From an uncultured Clostridia bacterium (GTDB taxonomy: Bacteria; Bacillota; Clostridia; TANB77; CAG-508), in assembly GCA_944386385.1 (NCBI GenBank), contig CALXAV010000017.1:1-37965 (forward strand): 37,965 nucleotides of DNA. Direction: 5' to 3'. The notes beneath the pieces were generated by a model. The model was not told where the DNA came from. It saw nothing but the letters and a program-made list of their open reading frames with translations, and did no database searches. Position 1 is the first letter of the stretch. The number at the start of each line of letters is the position of its first letter. Of this stretch, positions 15,210-22,683 are shown piece by piece. The translations under genes and the position numbers were made by a program.

Positions 15210-15617
15210 ATGATAGAGAAAGAAGCAAAAAAAGAATTATATTCTTATTTACATAGTAAAAAGTTAGAAGAGAGAAAGCTAGAACAAATAGAAGAGACAA
15301 AAACAAAATTAACAAAGACAACTACAATTTTATCAGATATGCCAAAAGGTTCACCAGATAACGATAAAATGAGTAAGAATATAGCAAGATTACTAGATCT
15401 AATTAAAGAACATATAGAAATAATGGAAGAGGAAGAAGAAAATTTAGTAAGAATAACTAAAAAGATAAAACAAGTAGAACAACCTTATAGAAACATATTA
15501 GAGCTTAGATTTGTAGAGGGAATGAAAATAGAAGAAGTATCAGTAGAGCTTGATAAAACATACAGATATACAAAGACTCTAATTAAAAAAGCTATAAAAA
15601 AATATTCAGAAATTTAA
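15210..15617 (+). CDS. ArpU/DUF1492-like late transcription regulator
   Basis: 135 residues from ATG 15210 (TTGGAGGTT upstream). An N-terminal coiled-coil part contains ILSDMPKGSPDNDKM; the C-terminal part is a sigma-70 region-4-like helix-turn-helix (YRNILELRFVEGMKIEEVS, then YRYTKTLIKKAIKKY). Last gene of the early operon and directly before the probable late promoter, it has the position and form of ArpU/RinA-type activators of late genes. DUF1492 is the closest family name I can give. Confidence 0.82.
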   Translation: MIEKEAKKELYSYLHSKKLEERKLEQIEETKTKLTKTTTILSDMPKGSPDNDKMSKNIARLLDLIKEHIEIMEEEEENLVRITKKIKQVEQPYRNILELRFVEGMKIEEVSVELDKTYRYTKTLIKKAIKKYSEI

Positions 15618-15621
15618 AAAA

Positions 15622-15672
15622 AGCACCTTTTTGGTCTTTTTTAGCACCATAAAAATTTGATATAGTTATACT
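15622..15672 (+). promoter_or_regulatory. probable late promoter with paired AGCACC boxes
   Basis: AGCACC occurs at 15622-15627 and 15643-15648, 21 bp apart, each next to a T-rich stretch. A -10 TATACT lies at 15667-15672, 18 bases behind the second box, so that box replaces a normal -35. Two boxes on the same DNA face at -35 and -55 is the form of an activator-dependent promoter; the regulator gene just before is the natural candidate. There is no good sigma -35. Confidence 0.5.
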
Positions 15673-15678
15673 AGACAT

Positions 15679-15807
15679 AGAAGTTGTATGGCAAACATTC
15701 TATACAGTCGTAATTGGAGAAAAACCAATTTAAAACCGTGCGACATAGGTCTTTTTTAGAATTGATTAGCGAGAAGAATAGCCGTTATTTTAATAGCTAT
15801 TCTTTTT
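15679..15807 (+). ncRNA. possible short late leader RNA
   Basis: From the expected start behind the -10 to the terminator at 15775-15807 runs a gene-free stretch of about 130 bases. It contains a 6-bp hairpin (AATTGG 15712-15717 with CCAATT 15725-15730) and a second GGTCTTTTTTAG (also at 15633). A promoter, short leader and terminator ahead of the late genes recalls lambda pR'-6S-tR', where an antitermination factor lets polymerase pass. Inferred from layout only. Confidence 0.35.
15775..15807 (+). terminator. intrinsic terminator before the late operon
   Basis: AGAATAGC (15775-15782) pairs with GCTATTCT (15796-15803), and a T-run continues to 15807. It ends the early operon and would also stop a transcript from the late promoter unless antitermination occurs. 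Confidence 0.75.
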
Positions 15808-15829
15808 ATATTATTTAGGAGGTAAAAAA

Positions 15830-16087
15830 ATGGATAACGAAAAATTTATAGAAAAATGTAAAGAATTAGTAAGAGAGTATGCAAAAGAGCATCTAGATAA
15901 AAGTGATGAAATACCAGAATTTAATGTTTACGTGGTTTGGAGTTGTAAAACATTGCAAAATAGTAAAGCATTATTAAGTACAGATTTAAAAGATGGAATG
16001 TATTATGAATGTACTATGAATGGAGATAAAAAAGAATTATACTTTGATGCATATAAAAAATTTGAAAATAGATGTATCAAATTTTAG
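15830..16087 (+). CDS. DUF6275-like phage protein
   Basis: 85 residues: FIEKCKELVREYAKEHLDKS, then FNVYVVWSCKTLQNSKALLS and DGMYYECTMNGDKKELYFDA. This matches the DUF6275 family, known from Firmicutes phages at the start of the late region. Function unknown. RBS AGGAGGT. It lies directly behind the terminator. Confidence 0.82.
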   Translation: MDNEKFIEKCKELVREYAKEHLDKSDEIPEFNVYVVWSCKTLQNSKALLSTDLKDGMYYECTMNGDKKELYFDAYKKFENRCIKF

Positions 16088-16144
16088 ATAAGCAATGCTA
16101 GGTAACCAATCTGAGACACACCTCCTTTCACTATATGTACTCAT
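16037..16144 (-). CDS. possible 35-aa antisense frame
   Basis: On the minus strand AAGGAG stands 7 bases before ATG 16144, and a 35-codon frame runs into the 3' end of the DUF6275-like gene. The peptide starts MSTYSERRCVSDWLPSIAYL. The ribosome site is convincing, but I see no promoter, and the overlap could be chance. The rest of 16088-16206 holds only a weak inverted repeat (AGAG...CTCT, about 16170-16200). Confidence 0.2.
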   Translation of the reverse strand: MSTYSERRCVSDWLPSIAYLKFDTSIFKFFICIKV

Positions 16145-16206
16145 AATAAAACTCCTTTTTCTTAGAATATATTAATGCAGAGTCTTCCTAGCGGGCTCTA
16201 AAAAAT

Positions 16207-16282
16207 GGAAAGGTAGCTCAATTGGTAGAGCATCTGGTTGAAGACCAGAGTGTTTTAGGTTCAAATCCTAATCTTTCCACCA
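16207..16282 (+). tRNA. phage-encoded tRNA-Phe(GAA)
   Basis: A full cloverleaf of 76 bases with encoded CCA. The acceptor stem is GGAAAGG/TCTTTCC (one G-U), D arm AGCTC...GAGC, anticodon stem TCTGG/CCAGA with loop TTGAAGA (anticodon GAA, 16240-16242), variable loop GTGTT and T arm TTAGG-TTCAAAT-CCTAA. It lies between DUF6275 and the terminase region in the late direction. No scorable defect is seen, so it should be charged with phenylalanine. Confidence 0.93.
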
Positions 16283-16302
16283 ATTTAAAAGAAGGTGTTA
16301 GT

Positions 16303-16455
16303 ATGACAACTAAAGAAAGATTTGATAAATATGTTGAAGAACATTGTAAACATTGCGAAAATAAAAATAAATTTTTATGTGATATCAAAATAGCAGAAAT
16401 CGACGACATTATAGAAACAAAATGTAACTATTATAAGAGAGAACAGATAGAGTAG
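16303..16455 (+). CDS. small Cys-rich protein before terminase
   Basis: 50 residues from ATG 16303 (RBS GAAGGTG); the frame is open back through the tRNA, which is not coding. Four Cys and a His (HCKHCENKNKFLC, then TKCNYYKR) suggest zinc binding. Similar small proteins stand before terminase genes in related phages, as far as I remember. Function unknown. Confidence 0.68.
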   Translation: MTTKERFDKYVEEHCKHCENKNKFLCDIKIAEIDDIIETKCNYYKREQIE

Positions 16456-16465
16456 GTGGGAGGTA

Positions 16466-18067
16466 ATGGCTAATGAACAAAACTTAATTCCTTTTACAAG
16501 TAATCAAAGCCGAGAAGAAGCCAAGAAAAATGGAGCAAAAGGTGGTAAAAAATCAGGAGAAGTTCGTAGACAAAAAAAGACTATGAAAGAAACAATGAAA
16601 GTTCTTTTAAGTCTAGAACTTCCAGAGTCAGAAGGAAAAGAAAATCTAAAACAACTAGGAATTGAGCAAGAAGACTTGAATGTACAAACTGGAATATTGA
16701 TGAACCAAGTCAATAGAGCTTTAAAAGGAGATTTAGATAGTGCGAAATTTGTAAGAGATACATCTGGAGAATATATAGGGGCAGAAGAAGAAAAAGAAGA
16801 GCCAGAACATTACAAGGTATCTATACCTGCTAAAGATATACCACCAGCCTTTATAGGTGTTTATAGAGACATATTAAATAGAGAACATTTGGAATATTGG
16901 CTAGAAGGCGGAAGAGGAAGTATAAAATCTACCTTTGCCAATGAAGTATTAATAGATTTATTAGAAAACAATCCTAAAATGTGTGCAATCATTATAAGAA
17001 GATATACAAATACATTAAGAGACTCAGTATATGCACAAACTGAGTGGACAATATCACAATTTTCAGAAACTTTTATAGGTTTGCAAGATAATTATGATTT
17101 TAAAGTAAGTCCGATGGAAGTAACAAAAATTTCTACTGGACAAAAAATATATTTTAGAGGAACTGATGATGCAGGAAAAATAAAATCAATCAAACCTCCA
17201 AAAGGAATGTATATTGGTGTTGTTTTATATGAAGAATTTGACCAAATACAAGGAATGGCAACAGTAAGAAAAATAAATCAATCAATTGTGAGAGGTGGAG
17301 AAGATTTTATACAGTTATATGTATATAACACACCTCCAAGTAAGCAACATTTTGTAAATAAAGAAAAAAGAATACCTAAAAAGAATAGATTAGTACATTT
17401 ATCTGATTATAGGTCTGCTCCTAAAGAATGGTTAGGACAGGCTTTTATTGATGAAGCAGACTACGTAAAAGAGACTAATCCAAAAATATATGAAAATGAA
17501 TATTTAGGATTAGAAACAGGTGACGGAACAAATGTATTTGAAAATTTAGAAATAAGAGAAATAACAGAAGAAGAGATATCGCATTTTGATAGATTATACA
17601 AAGGAATTGACTGGGGTTGGTATCCAGACCCATTTGCATATAATGATATGTATTTTGATATGGCAAGAAGAACATTATATATATTTGATGAATTTCATGC
17701 GAACAAAATGAGTAACGAGGCAACATGGGAAGCTTTAGTTGAAAAAGGAGTAACTAGCGACGATTTAATAACAGCAGACTCAGCAGAAAATAAATCTATT
17801 GGAGATTATAAATCTTATGGTGCTTATATAAAAGGAGCCATTAAAGGCCCAGGAAGCGTTGAATATAGCATGAAATGGCTGTCAACTCTAAACAAAATAG
17901 TAATAGATCCCAATAGATGTCCAAAAACAGCAGAAGAGTTTGAGAGCTATGAATTAGAAAAAGACAAAGATGGAAATGTAATAACAGGCTATCCAGATAA
18001 AAATAATCACCATATAGACGCAGTGAGATATGCCTTAGAACAGATTTGGAGGAGAAAAGGACAGTAA
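16466..18067 (+). CDS. terL: terminase large subunit with fused N-terminal TerS/KGG-like domain
   Basis: 533 residues; packages DNA into proheads. The first about 110 residues (EEAKKNGAKGGKKSGEVRR and a helical part) look like a KGG/DUF5681 or small-terminase-like domain; no separate small subunit gene is present. The motor follows: Walker A GGRGSIKS (148-155) and Walker B VVLYEE (252-257). The RNase H-like nuclease has Asp382 (GIDWGWYPDPF), Asp438 (ITADSAENKS) and Asp518 (NNHHIDAVRYAL). Start at ATG 16466 behind GGGAGG. It overlaps the portal gene by one base (TAATG). Confidence 0.93.
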   Translation: MANEQNLIPFTSNQSREEAKKNGAKGGKKSGEVRRQKKTMKETMKVLLSLELPESEGKENLKQLGIEQEDLNVQTGILMNQVNRALKGDLDSAKFVRDTSGEYIGAEEEKEEPEHYKVSIPAKDIPPAFIGVYRDILNREHLEYWLEGGRGSIKSTFANEVLIDLLENNPKMCAIIIRRYTNTLRDSVYAQTEWTISQFSETFIGLQDNYDFKVSPMEVTKISTGQKIYFRGTDDAGKIKSIKPPKGMYIGVVLYEEFDQIQGMATVRKINQSIVRGGEDFIQLYVYNTPPSKQHFVNKEKRIPKKNRLVHLSDYRSAPKEWLGQAFIDEADYVKETNPKIYENEYLGLETGDGTNVFENLEIREITEEEISHFDRLYKGIDWGWYPDPFAYNDMYFDMARRTLYIFDEFHANKMSNEATWEALVEKGVTSDDLITADSAENKSIGDYKSYGAYIKGAIKGPGSVEYSMKWLSTLNKIVIDPNRCPKTAEEFESYELEKDKDGNVITGYPDKNNHHIDAVRYALEQIWRRKGQ

Positions 18068-19524
18068 TGAATATAATAGATTTTTTAAAAGGAGCGATAA
18101 AAAAGATGTTAGGGAAAAATAACATAGAAACAGCATTAAAAATAGATATTGCAATTTCACCTAAATTAGAAGAAAAAATAAGAGAATGGGGCAATATTTA
18201 CGAGAACAAAGCTCCTTGGTTAAATAAAGATGTAAAAAGTTTAGAATTAGGTTCATCAATATCAGGAGAGTTTGTAAGACTTACAATAGCAGAAATGAAA
18301 ACAGAAATAACAGGAAGTACAAGAGCTGATTTTTTACAAGAACAATATAAAAGAATGCTTAAAAATTTAGCAGATAATTTGGAAATAGGAGATGCAAAAG
18401 GTGGTCTGATATTTAAACCATATGTTAAAAATGGAGAAATATATGTAGATTTTGTTTTGCAAGGAAATTTTTATCCTATTTCTTTTGATGATACAGGAAA
18501 GATAATAAGTATTATATTCGCAACACAAAAAACAGAAGGAAATTATATTTATACAAGATTAGAATATCACAGATTAGAAGGTACAGATTATTATATTTCT
18601 AATACAGCATATAAAAGCAATAATAATTCTTCTTTAGGAAAAGAAATAAATTTATCAGAGGTTCCAGAATGGAAAAACATAGAAAAAGAAGTGAAAATCG
18701 AGAATGTAGAAAAGCCATTATTTGCGTACTATAAACCACCAATCGCTAACAACGTAGATACTAAAAGCCCTTTAGGAATATCTGTGTTTGCTAAAGCAAC
18801 AAATCTAATTAAAGATGCAGATGAACAATACGGAAGGATTATGTGGGAGTATGAAGGGTCTGAAAAAGCAGTATATGCAAGCACAGAAGCATTAAAGCCA
18901 AGAAAAGAAGTAATTAGAAATGGAGAAAATAGAAGAACAAAATGGGAAACTCCAAAGTTAAAAGAAAGATTATTTAAAGCAATAGATATAGATGGAAAAG
19001 ATGGAGAAGGTTTCTTTAAAGATTATAGCCCAGAAGTTAGAGATGAAGCTTTTTGGAGAGGGTTAAATAAAATACTAGAAAGAATAGAATTTAATGTTGG
19101 ATTAGCTTATGGAACAATTAGTGAACCAGCATTTTCTGATAAAACAGCTACGGAAATAAAGACAAGTAAACAAAGAAGCTACATGACAGTATCAAGAATG
19201 CAAGAGAACTTGCAAACAGCACTAGAAGATTTAATTTATGCAATAGATGTTTTAACAACATTATATTCATTAGCTCCCGTAGGAACATACCAAACAAGTT
19301 TTGAATGGGGAGATAGTGTATTAACAGATACACAAGTAGAACAAACTATACAAATGCAAGAAGTAGGACAAGGGTTAAGAAGTAAATTAAGATATATTAT
19401 GTGGAGATATGGATTAACAGAGCAGCAGGCTCAAGAAGAATTAGATAGAATACAAGAAGAAAAGATGAGCAATCAAGCAGCTTTTGGTTTTACTCCTATT
19501 AATAATGGAGATGATGAAGAATAA
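18067..19524 (+). CDS. portal protein (SPP1 gp6-like)
   Basis: 485 residues from ATG 18067 in a TAATG overlap with terminase; the longer in-frame start at 18046 lies inside terminase. The order after terminase, the size, and regions such as DFLKGAIKKMLG, VDTKSPLGISVFAKATNLI and EWGDSVLTDTQVEQ are typical of SPP1-type portals. It forms the dodecameric ring at the head vertex through which DNA enters. Confidence 0.88.
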   Translation: MNIIDFLKGAIKKMLGKNNIETALKIDIAISPKLEEKIREWGNIYENKAPWLNKDVKSLELGSSISGEFVRLTIAEMKTEITGSTRADFLQEQYKRMLKNLADNLEIGDAKGGLIFKPYVKNGEIYVDFVLQGNFYPISFDDTGKIISIIFATQKTEGNYIYTRLEYHRLEGTDYYISNTAYKSNNNSSLGKEINLSEVPEWKNIEKEVKIENVEKPLFAYYKPPIANNVDTKSPLGISVFAKATNLIKDADEQYGRIMWEYEGSEKAVYASTEALKPRKEVIRNGENRRTKWETPKLKERLFKAIDIDGKDGEGFFKDYSPEVRDEAFWRGLNKILERIEFNVGLAYGTISEPAFSDKTATEIKTSKQRSYMTVSRMQENLQTALEDLIYAIDVLTTLYSLAPVGTYQTSFEWGDSVLTDTQVEQTIQMQEVGQGLRSKLRYIMWRYGLTEQQAQEELDRIQEEKMSNQAAFGFTPINNGDDEE

Positions 19525-19709
19525 TGGTAATAAGTTTTATTTTATATAAAGCATTAAAGATGAAAGAATACAAAGGGTTTATTTATAGATACAATAAAAA
19601 AGGAGCTTTAATTATATCAAGGAACCCAATTGATTGTGCATTAGATATATGTTCTCCATCAGGAGTAGTTTATTATAAAGAAATAGAAAGGTTAAATGAT
19701 GCTAACTGA
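19524..19709 (+). CDS. small hypothetical head-module protein
   Basis: 61 residues between portal and minor capsid genes, overlapping the portal stop (TAATG) and the next gene by 14 bases. A compact beta-rich sequence (EYKGFIYRYNKKGALI, then GVVYYKEIERL). Overlaps on both sides argue that it is real. Function unknown. Confidence 0.6.
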   Translation: MVISFILYKALKMKEYKGFIYRYNKKGALIISRNPIDCALDICSPSGVVYYKEIERLNDAN

Positions 19710-20835
19710 ACAAGATTTTATTAGTATAGAAAGACAAGCTACAAATATTTACAATAATTTGGAATTAGAAATAATAGAAGAAATAGCAACAAGAATTGCA
19801 AATTTCGGATATGCAAATACAGTAGTAATTAACAATATAAGACTAGCCCAAGAAATGGGCTTTTTGTATGAACAAATAATACAAATGGTGGCCAATTATA
19901 ATAATACGAGTTATGAGGCAGTAGAAAAGATATTTAACAATGCAGGAGAGAAAAGTTTAAAAGATGATGATAAGGTTTATAAAGAAGCAGGATTAAATCC
20001 GATACCTTTAAACCAAAGTACTAGCATACAACAAATGATGAATACAACGATAGAAGGAACAGTTGGAAACTTACAAAATCTTTGCTTAACTACTGCAAAT
20101 ACAGCTCAAACACAATTTTACAATGCAATAAATAAAGCTTATATGGAAACAAGTACAGGGGTTAAGAGTTATACGCAAGCAATAACAGATGCAATTAGAA
20201 ATATAAGCAAGCAAGGGGCATTAATTCAATATCCAAGTGGAGCAAGAAGAAGTATTGAAGCAGCAGTAAGAACAAACATTGTTACATCTGTAAATCAAAA
20301 TGTTGGATTAATGCAAGAAATAAGAGCCAATGAAGTTGGTTGGGATTTAATGGAGATAACAGCACATAGTGGAGCTAGACCAGAACATGCAAGATGGCAA
20401 GGCAAAATTGTTTCTTTAAGCGGACAAAGAGGTTATTTAAGTAAAAGGGACATTGGCTATGGAGAAGTAACAGGATTTAAAGGAATAAATTGTAGGCACG
20501 ATTGGCACCCCTATTATCCTGGAAGTACAAGAACATATAGTAATAAAGAATTAAAAAAAATGAATAATAAAAAAGTAGAATATAATGGTAAAAAAATCTC
20601 TATATATGAGGCAACACAAAGGCAAAGAGCTATTGAAAGGCAAATAAGACAAAATAAAAAAGATTTAATAGCACAACAGGCAATATTAACAAGTAATGAT
20701 GAAAACATAGATATAGAGCAAGTACAAAGTGAAATAAGAAACATAAAAGTGAACGAGAAAGCAAACAGAGAAACGTTAAATGATTTCTTAAAACAAACAG
20801 GACTTAACAAAGATAATAGTAGATTAGTTGTTTAG
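19696..20835 (+). CDS. phage minor capsid protein 2 (MuF/SPP1 gp7-like)
   Basis: 379 residues of the Minor_capsid_2 type (PF06152). A long helical N-terminal part is followed by the conserved block EITAHSGARPEHARWQGKIV and then GINCRHDWHPYYPG. The protein probably sits on the portal and is injected or helps head assembly. Two start codons in a row (19696, 19699) share the site AAAGGTT. A charged C-terminal coil covers about 300-370. A terminator stands 225 bases behind it. Confidence 0.87.
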   Translation: MMLTEQDFISIERQATNIYNNLELEIIEEIATRIANFGYANTVVINNIRLAQEMGFLYEQIIQMVANYNNTSYEAVEKIFNNAGEKSLKDDDKVYKEAGLNPIPLNQSTSIQQMMNTTIEGTVGNLQNLCLTTANTAQTQFYNAINKAYMETSTGVKSYTQAITDAIRNISKQGALIQYPSGARRSIEAAVRTNIVTSVNQNVGLMQEIRANEVGWDLMEITAHSGARPEHARWQGKIVSLSGQRGYLSKRDIGYGEVTGFKGINCRHDWHPYYPGSTRTYSNKELKKMNNKKVEYNGKKISIYEATQRQRAIERQIRQNKKDLIAQQAILTSNDENIDIEQVQSEIRNIKVNEKANRETLNDFLKQTGLNKDNSRLVV

Positions 20836-20843
20836 GAGGAACT

Positions 20844-21053
20844 ATGAAAGAAAAAGTAAAAATAATTATAGATGATAAAGGCTTTGTTCACGTTTGGATA
20901 AATGGTGAAGAACAAAGATGTGTTACGAAAGTAAAACTAGATATAGAAAATGATAATATACATTATCCACATTTAGTTATAGAAAAAGAACATGTTTCAA
21001 CAAATATAAATACAGAAAGATTAGAAGTAAGGAAAACAATAATAACAATATAG
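20844..21053 (+). CDS. hypothetical head-module protein
   Basis: 69 residues, all-beta by pattern (VKIIIDDKGFVHVWINGEEQ). RBS AGGAGGA, 8 bases after the minor capsid gene. Last gene before a terminator. I recognise no named family. Confidence 0.62.
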   Translation: MKEKVKIIIDDKGFVHVWINGEEQRCVTKVKLDIENDNIHYPHLVIEKEHVSTNINTERLEVRKTIITI

Positions 21054-21060
21054 TTATTTA

Positions 21061-21086
21061 AGGCAGTTTTTACAACTGTCTTTTTT
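21061..21086 (+). terminator. intrinsic terminator inside the head operon
   Basis: GGCAGTT (21062-21068) pairs with AACTGTC (21074-21080, one G-U), followed by TTTTTT (21081-21086). It stands between the low-copy portal/minor capsid genes and the high-copy scaffold/capsid genes, so it could set their ratio together with a new start or a processed leader downstream. Confidence 0.78.
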
Positions 21087-21109
21087 ATATGTCCGAAATG
21101 ACAATAAAC

Positions 21110-21190
21110 TAAATTCGACTACTTGTAGGTCGTGAATAAGTACAAGACTACATCGTGAACGAAAAACACGTAAAAGTTCGTAGTAGGGAA
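21110..21190 (+). ncRNA. structured leader RNA before the GP20 scaffold gene
   Basis: An 80-base gene-free stretch with unusually high G+C for this genome. CTTGTA (21122-21127) pairs with TACAAG (21141-21146). ACTAC (21147-21151) pairs with GTAGT (21180-21184), enclosing GAAC (21157-21160) with GTTC (21176-21179). GACTAC and TCGTGAA each occur twice. The stem ends just before the scaffold ribosome site. I recall that Rfam lists candidate RNAs named for GP20 genes; whether this is one cannot be checked here. Confidence 0.55.
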
Positions 21191-21201
21191 AGGAAGACAA
21201 T

Positions 21202-21783
21202 ATGAAAAGAAAATTTTTAGAAGATTTAGGACTTGAAGCAGATGTTGTTGAAAAAATTATGGCTGAAGCTGGTAAAGATACAACAGCATTAAAGGCAAAA
21301 GTAGATGATTTAACAGAACAAGTAAATGTTAAAGATACTACAATTGCAGAAAAAAATAAAAAAATAGCTGAACTTGAAAAAGTGGACGTCGAGGCTATTA
21401 AACAAGAACAATTCGAACTTGGAAAAGTTGAGGGTTCTAAAGAAGTCGAAAAATTTAAAAAGCAAAGTGCTTTAGAAAAAGCTTTAGCAAATTATAAAGC
21501 TAAAGATACTAACATATTAAGCAAAATGCTAGATATGGACAAAATCAAATTTAATGACAAATTTGAAATCGTGGAAGGTTTAGAGGAACAAATAAATCCT
21601 TTAAAAGAAAGCCACGATTATTTATTTAACTCTGATAAGCCATTACCAAAGTTTTCTGACAAAACACCAGGAGCAAATAATGGAACAGAGATAAGTAAAG
21701 AAGAATTTAAGAAGATGTCTTATAAAGACAGAGTTGCTTTAAAACAAGAGCAACCAGAAGTTTATGAAAGTTTAAAAGATTAA
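21202..21783 (+). CDS. GP20-type scaffold protein
   Basis: 193 residues of the phage GP20 family (PF06810). RKFLEDLGLEADVVEKIMAE at the start, a long coiled coil (about 30-100, DDLTEQVNVKDTTIAEKNKK) and a small C-terminal domain. It is encoded directly before the major capsid protein, the scaffold position. RBS AAAGGAAG. Confidence 0.88.
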   Translation: MKRKFLEDLGLEADVVEKIMAEAGKDTTALKAKVDDLTEQVNVKDTTIAEKNKKIAELEKVDVEAIKQEQFELGKVEGSKEVEKFKKQSALEKALANYKAKDTNILSKMLDMDKIKFNDKFEIVEGLEEQINPLKESHDYLFNSDKPLPKFSDKTPGANNGTEISKEEFKKMSYKDRVALKQEQPEVYESLKD

Positions 21784-21801
21784 AGAAAGGAATGAAGTAA
21801 A

Positions 21802-22683
21802 ATGGCAAGAAATATAACAAAAATAGCAGATTTAATAGACCCAGAGGTTATGGCTGATATGATTTCAGCAAAATTACCAAATAAAATAAGAGTAACACCT
21901 TTTGCTAAAGTAGACACTACTTTAGAAGGTGCAGAAGGAGACACAATAACAGTACCATCTTTTAATTACATAGGAGATGCAGAAGATGTAGCTGAAGGAG
22001 TAGAATGTGGAACTACAAAATTAACAGCAGGTAGCAAAAAAACAAAAGTAAAAAAAGCCATGAAAGCTGTAGAACTAACAGATGAAGCAGTATTAAGTGG
22101 ACATGGAGACCCAGTTGGAGAGGCTACAAATCAATTAGGATTATCAATAGCCTCAAAAGTTGAAAATGACTGTATAGACGCATTATCTGATGAAGATGCT
22201 GACGGAAGATTAAAATATGATGGCTCAGCAGCTGAAATATCATATGAGGGAATTGTTGATGCTTTAGATGTATTTGAAGAAGAAGTAAATGGAGAAAAGG
22301 CAATGTTTGTACACCCTAAACAAGTAACAACATTGAGAAAAGACCCTGATTTTATTTCTGCTGATAAATATAATCAACAAGTTATTTTAAGAGGAGAAAT
22401 TGGTATGATAGCAAATACAAGAATTGTACCTTCAAGAAGAGTAAAAGAAGATAGTACAACAAATTGCTATTTAAATCCAATTATAAAATTAGAAACTGAT
22501 GAAGAGACAGAAGATGAAGCATCTGCATTAACAATCTATATTAAAAGAGATGTTAATGTTGAAACTGAAAGAGATACATTAGCAAGAAAAACTTTAATTT
22601 CTGTTGATGAAATTTATGCAACTGCAGTTTCTAACGACTCTAAGGTTGTATTAGCAAAATTCTTAAAAAAAAAGACGGAATAA
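21802..22683 (+). CDS. major capsid protein (short form)
   Basis: 293 residues ending LKKKTE. N-terminus ITKIADLIDPEVMADMISAK, glycine-rich loop and FAKVDTTLEGAEGDTITVPS are typical of N4-gp56/HK97-fold major capsid proteins that follow GP20 scaffolds. The last sense codons TTA AAA AAA AAG form a slippery site from which a -1 shift enters an open frame encoding an Ig-like domain (22674-22994). The short form would then be the main shell protein and the shifted form (397 aa) a minor decorated one. RBS AAAGGAAT. Confidence 0.9.
   Translation: MARNITKIADLIDPEVMADMISAKLPNKIRVTPFAKVDTTLEGAEGDTITVPSFNYIGDAEDVAEGVECGTTKLTAGSKKTKVKKAMKAVELTDEAVLSGHGDPVGEATNQLGLSIASKVENDCIDALSDEDADGRLKYDGSAAEISYEGIVDALDVFEEEVNGEKAMFVHPKQVTTLRKDPDFISADKYNQQVILRGEIGMIANTRIVPSRRVKEDSTTNCYLNPIIKLETDEETEDEASALTIYIKRDVNVETERDTLARKTLISVDEIYATAVSNDSKVVLAKFLKKKTE
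22668..22674 (+). promoter_or_regulatory. -1 ribosomal frameshift site A AAA AAG
   Basis: In the capsid frame the codons are TTA AAA AAA AAG ACG GAA TAA. A AAA AAG at 22668-22674 is the classical efficient bacterial -1 heptamer, seven bases before the zero-frame stop. After the slip the next codon is GAC at 22674. A small hairpin (CCTG at about 22689, CAGG at about 22699) is the only downstream structure I see. Confidence 0.65.

Noticed and set aside
16160-16200. A second tRNA or tRNA remnant before tRNA-Phe
   Set aside because: Only a short AGAG...CTCT inverted repeat is present; no T arm or anticodon stem can be formed.
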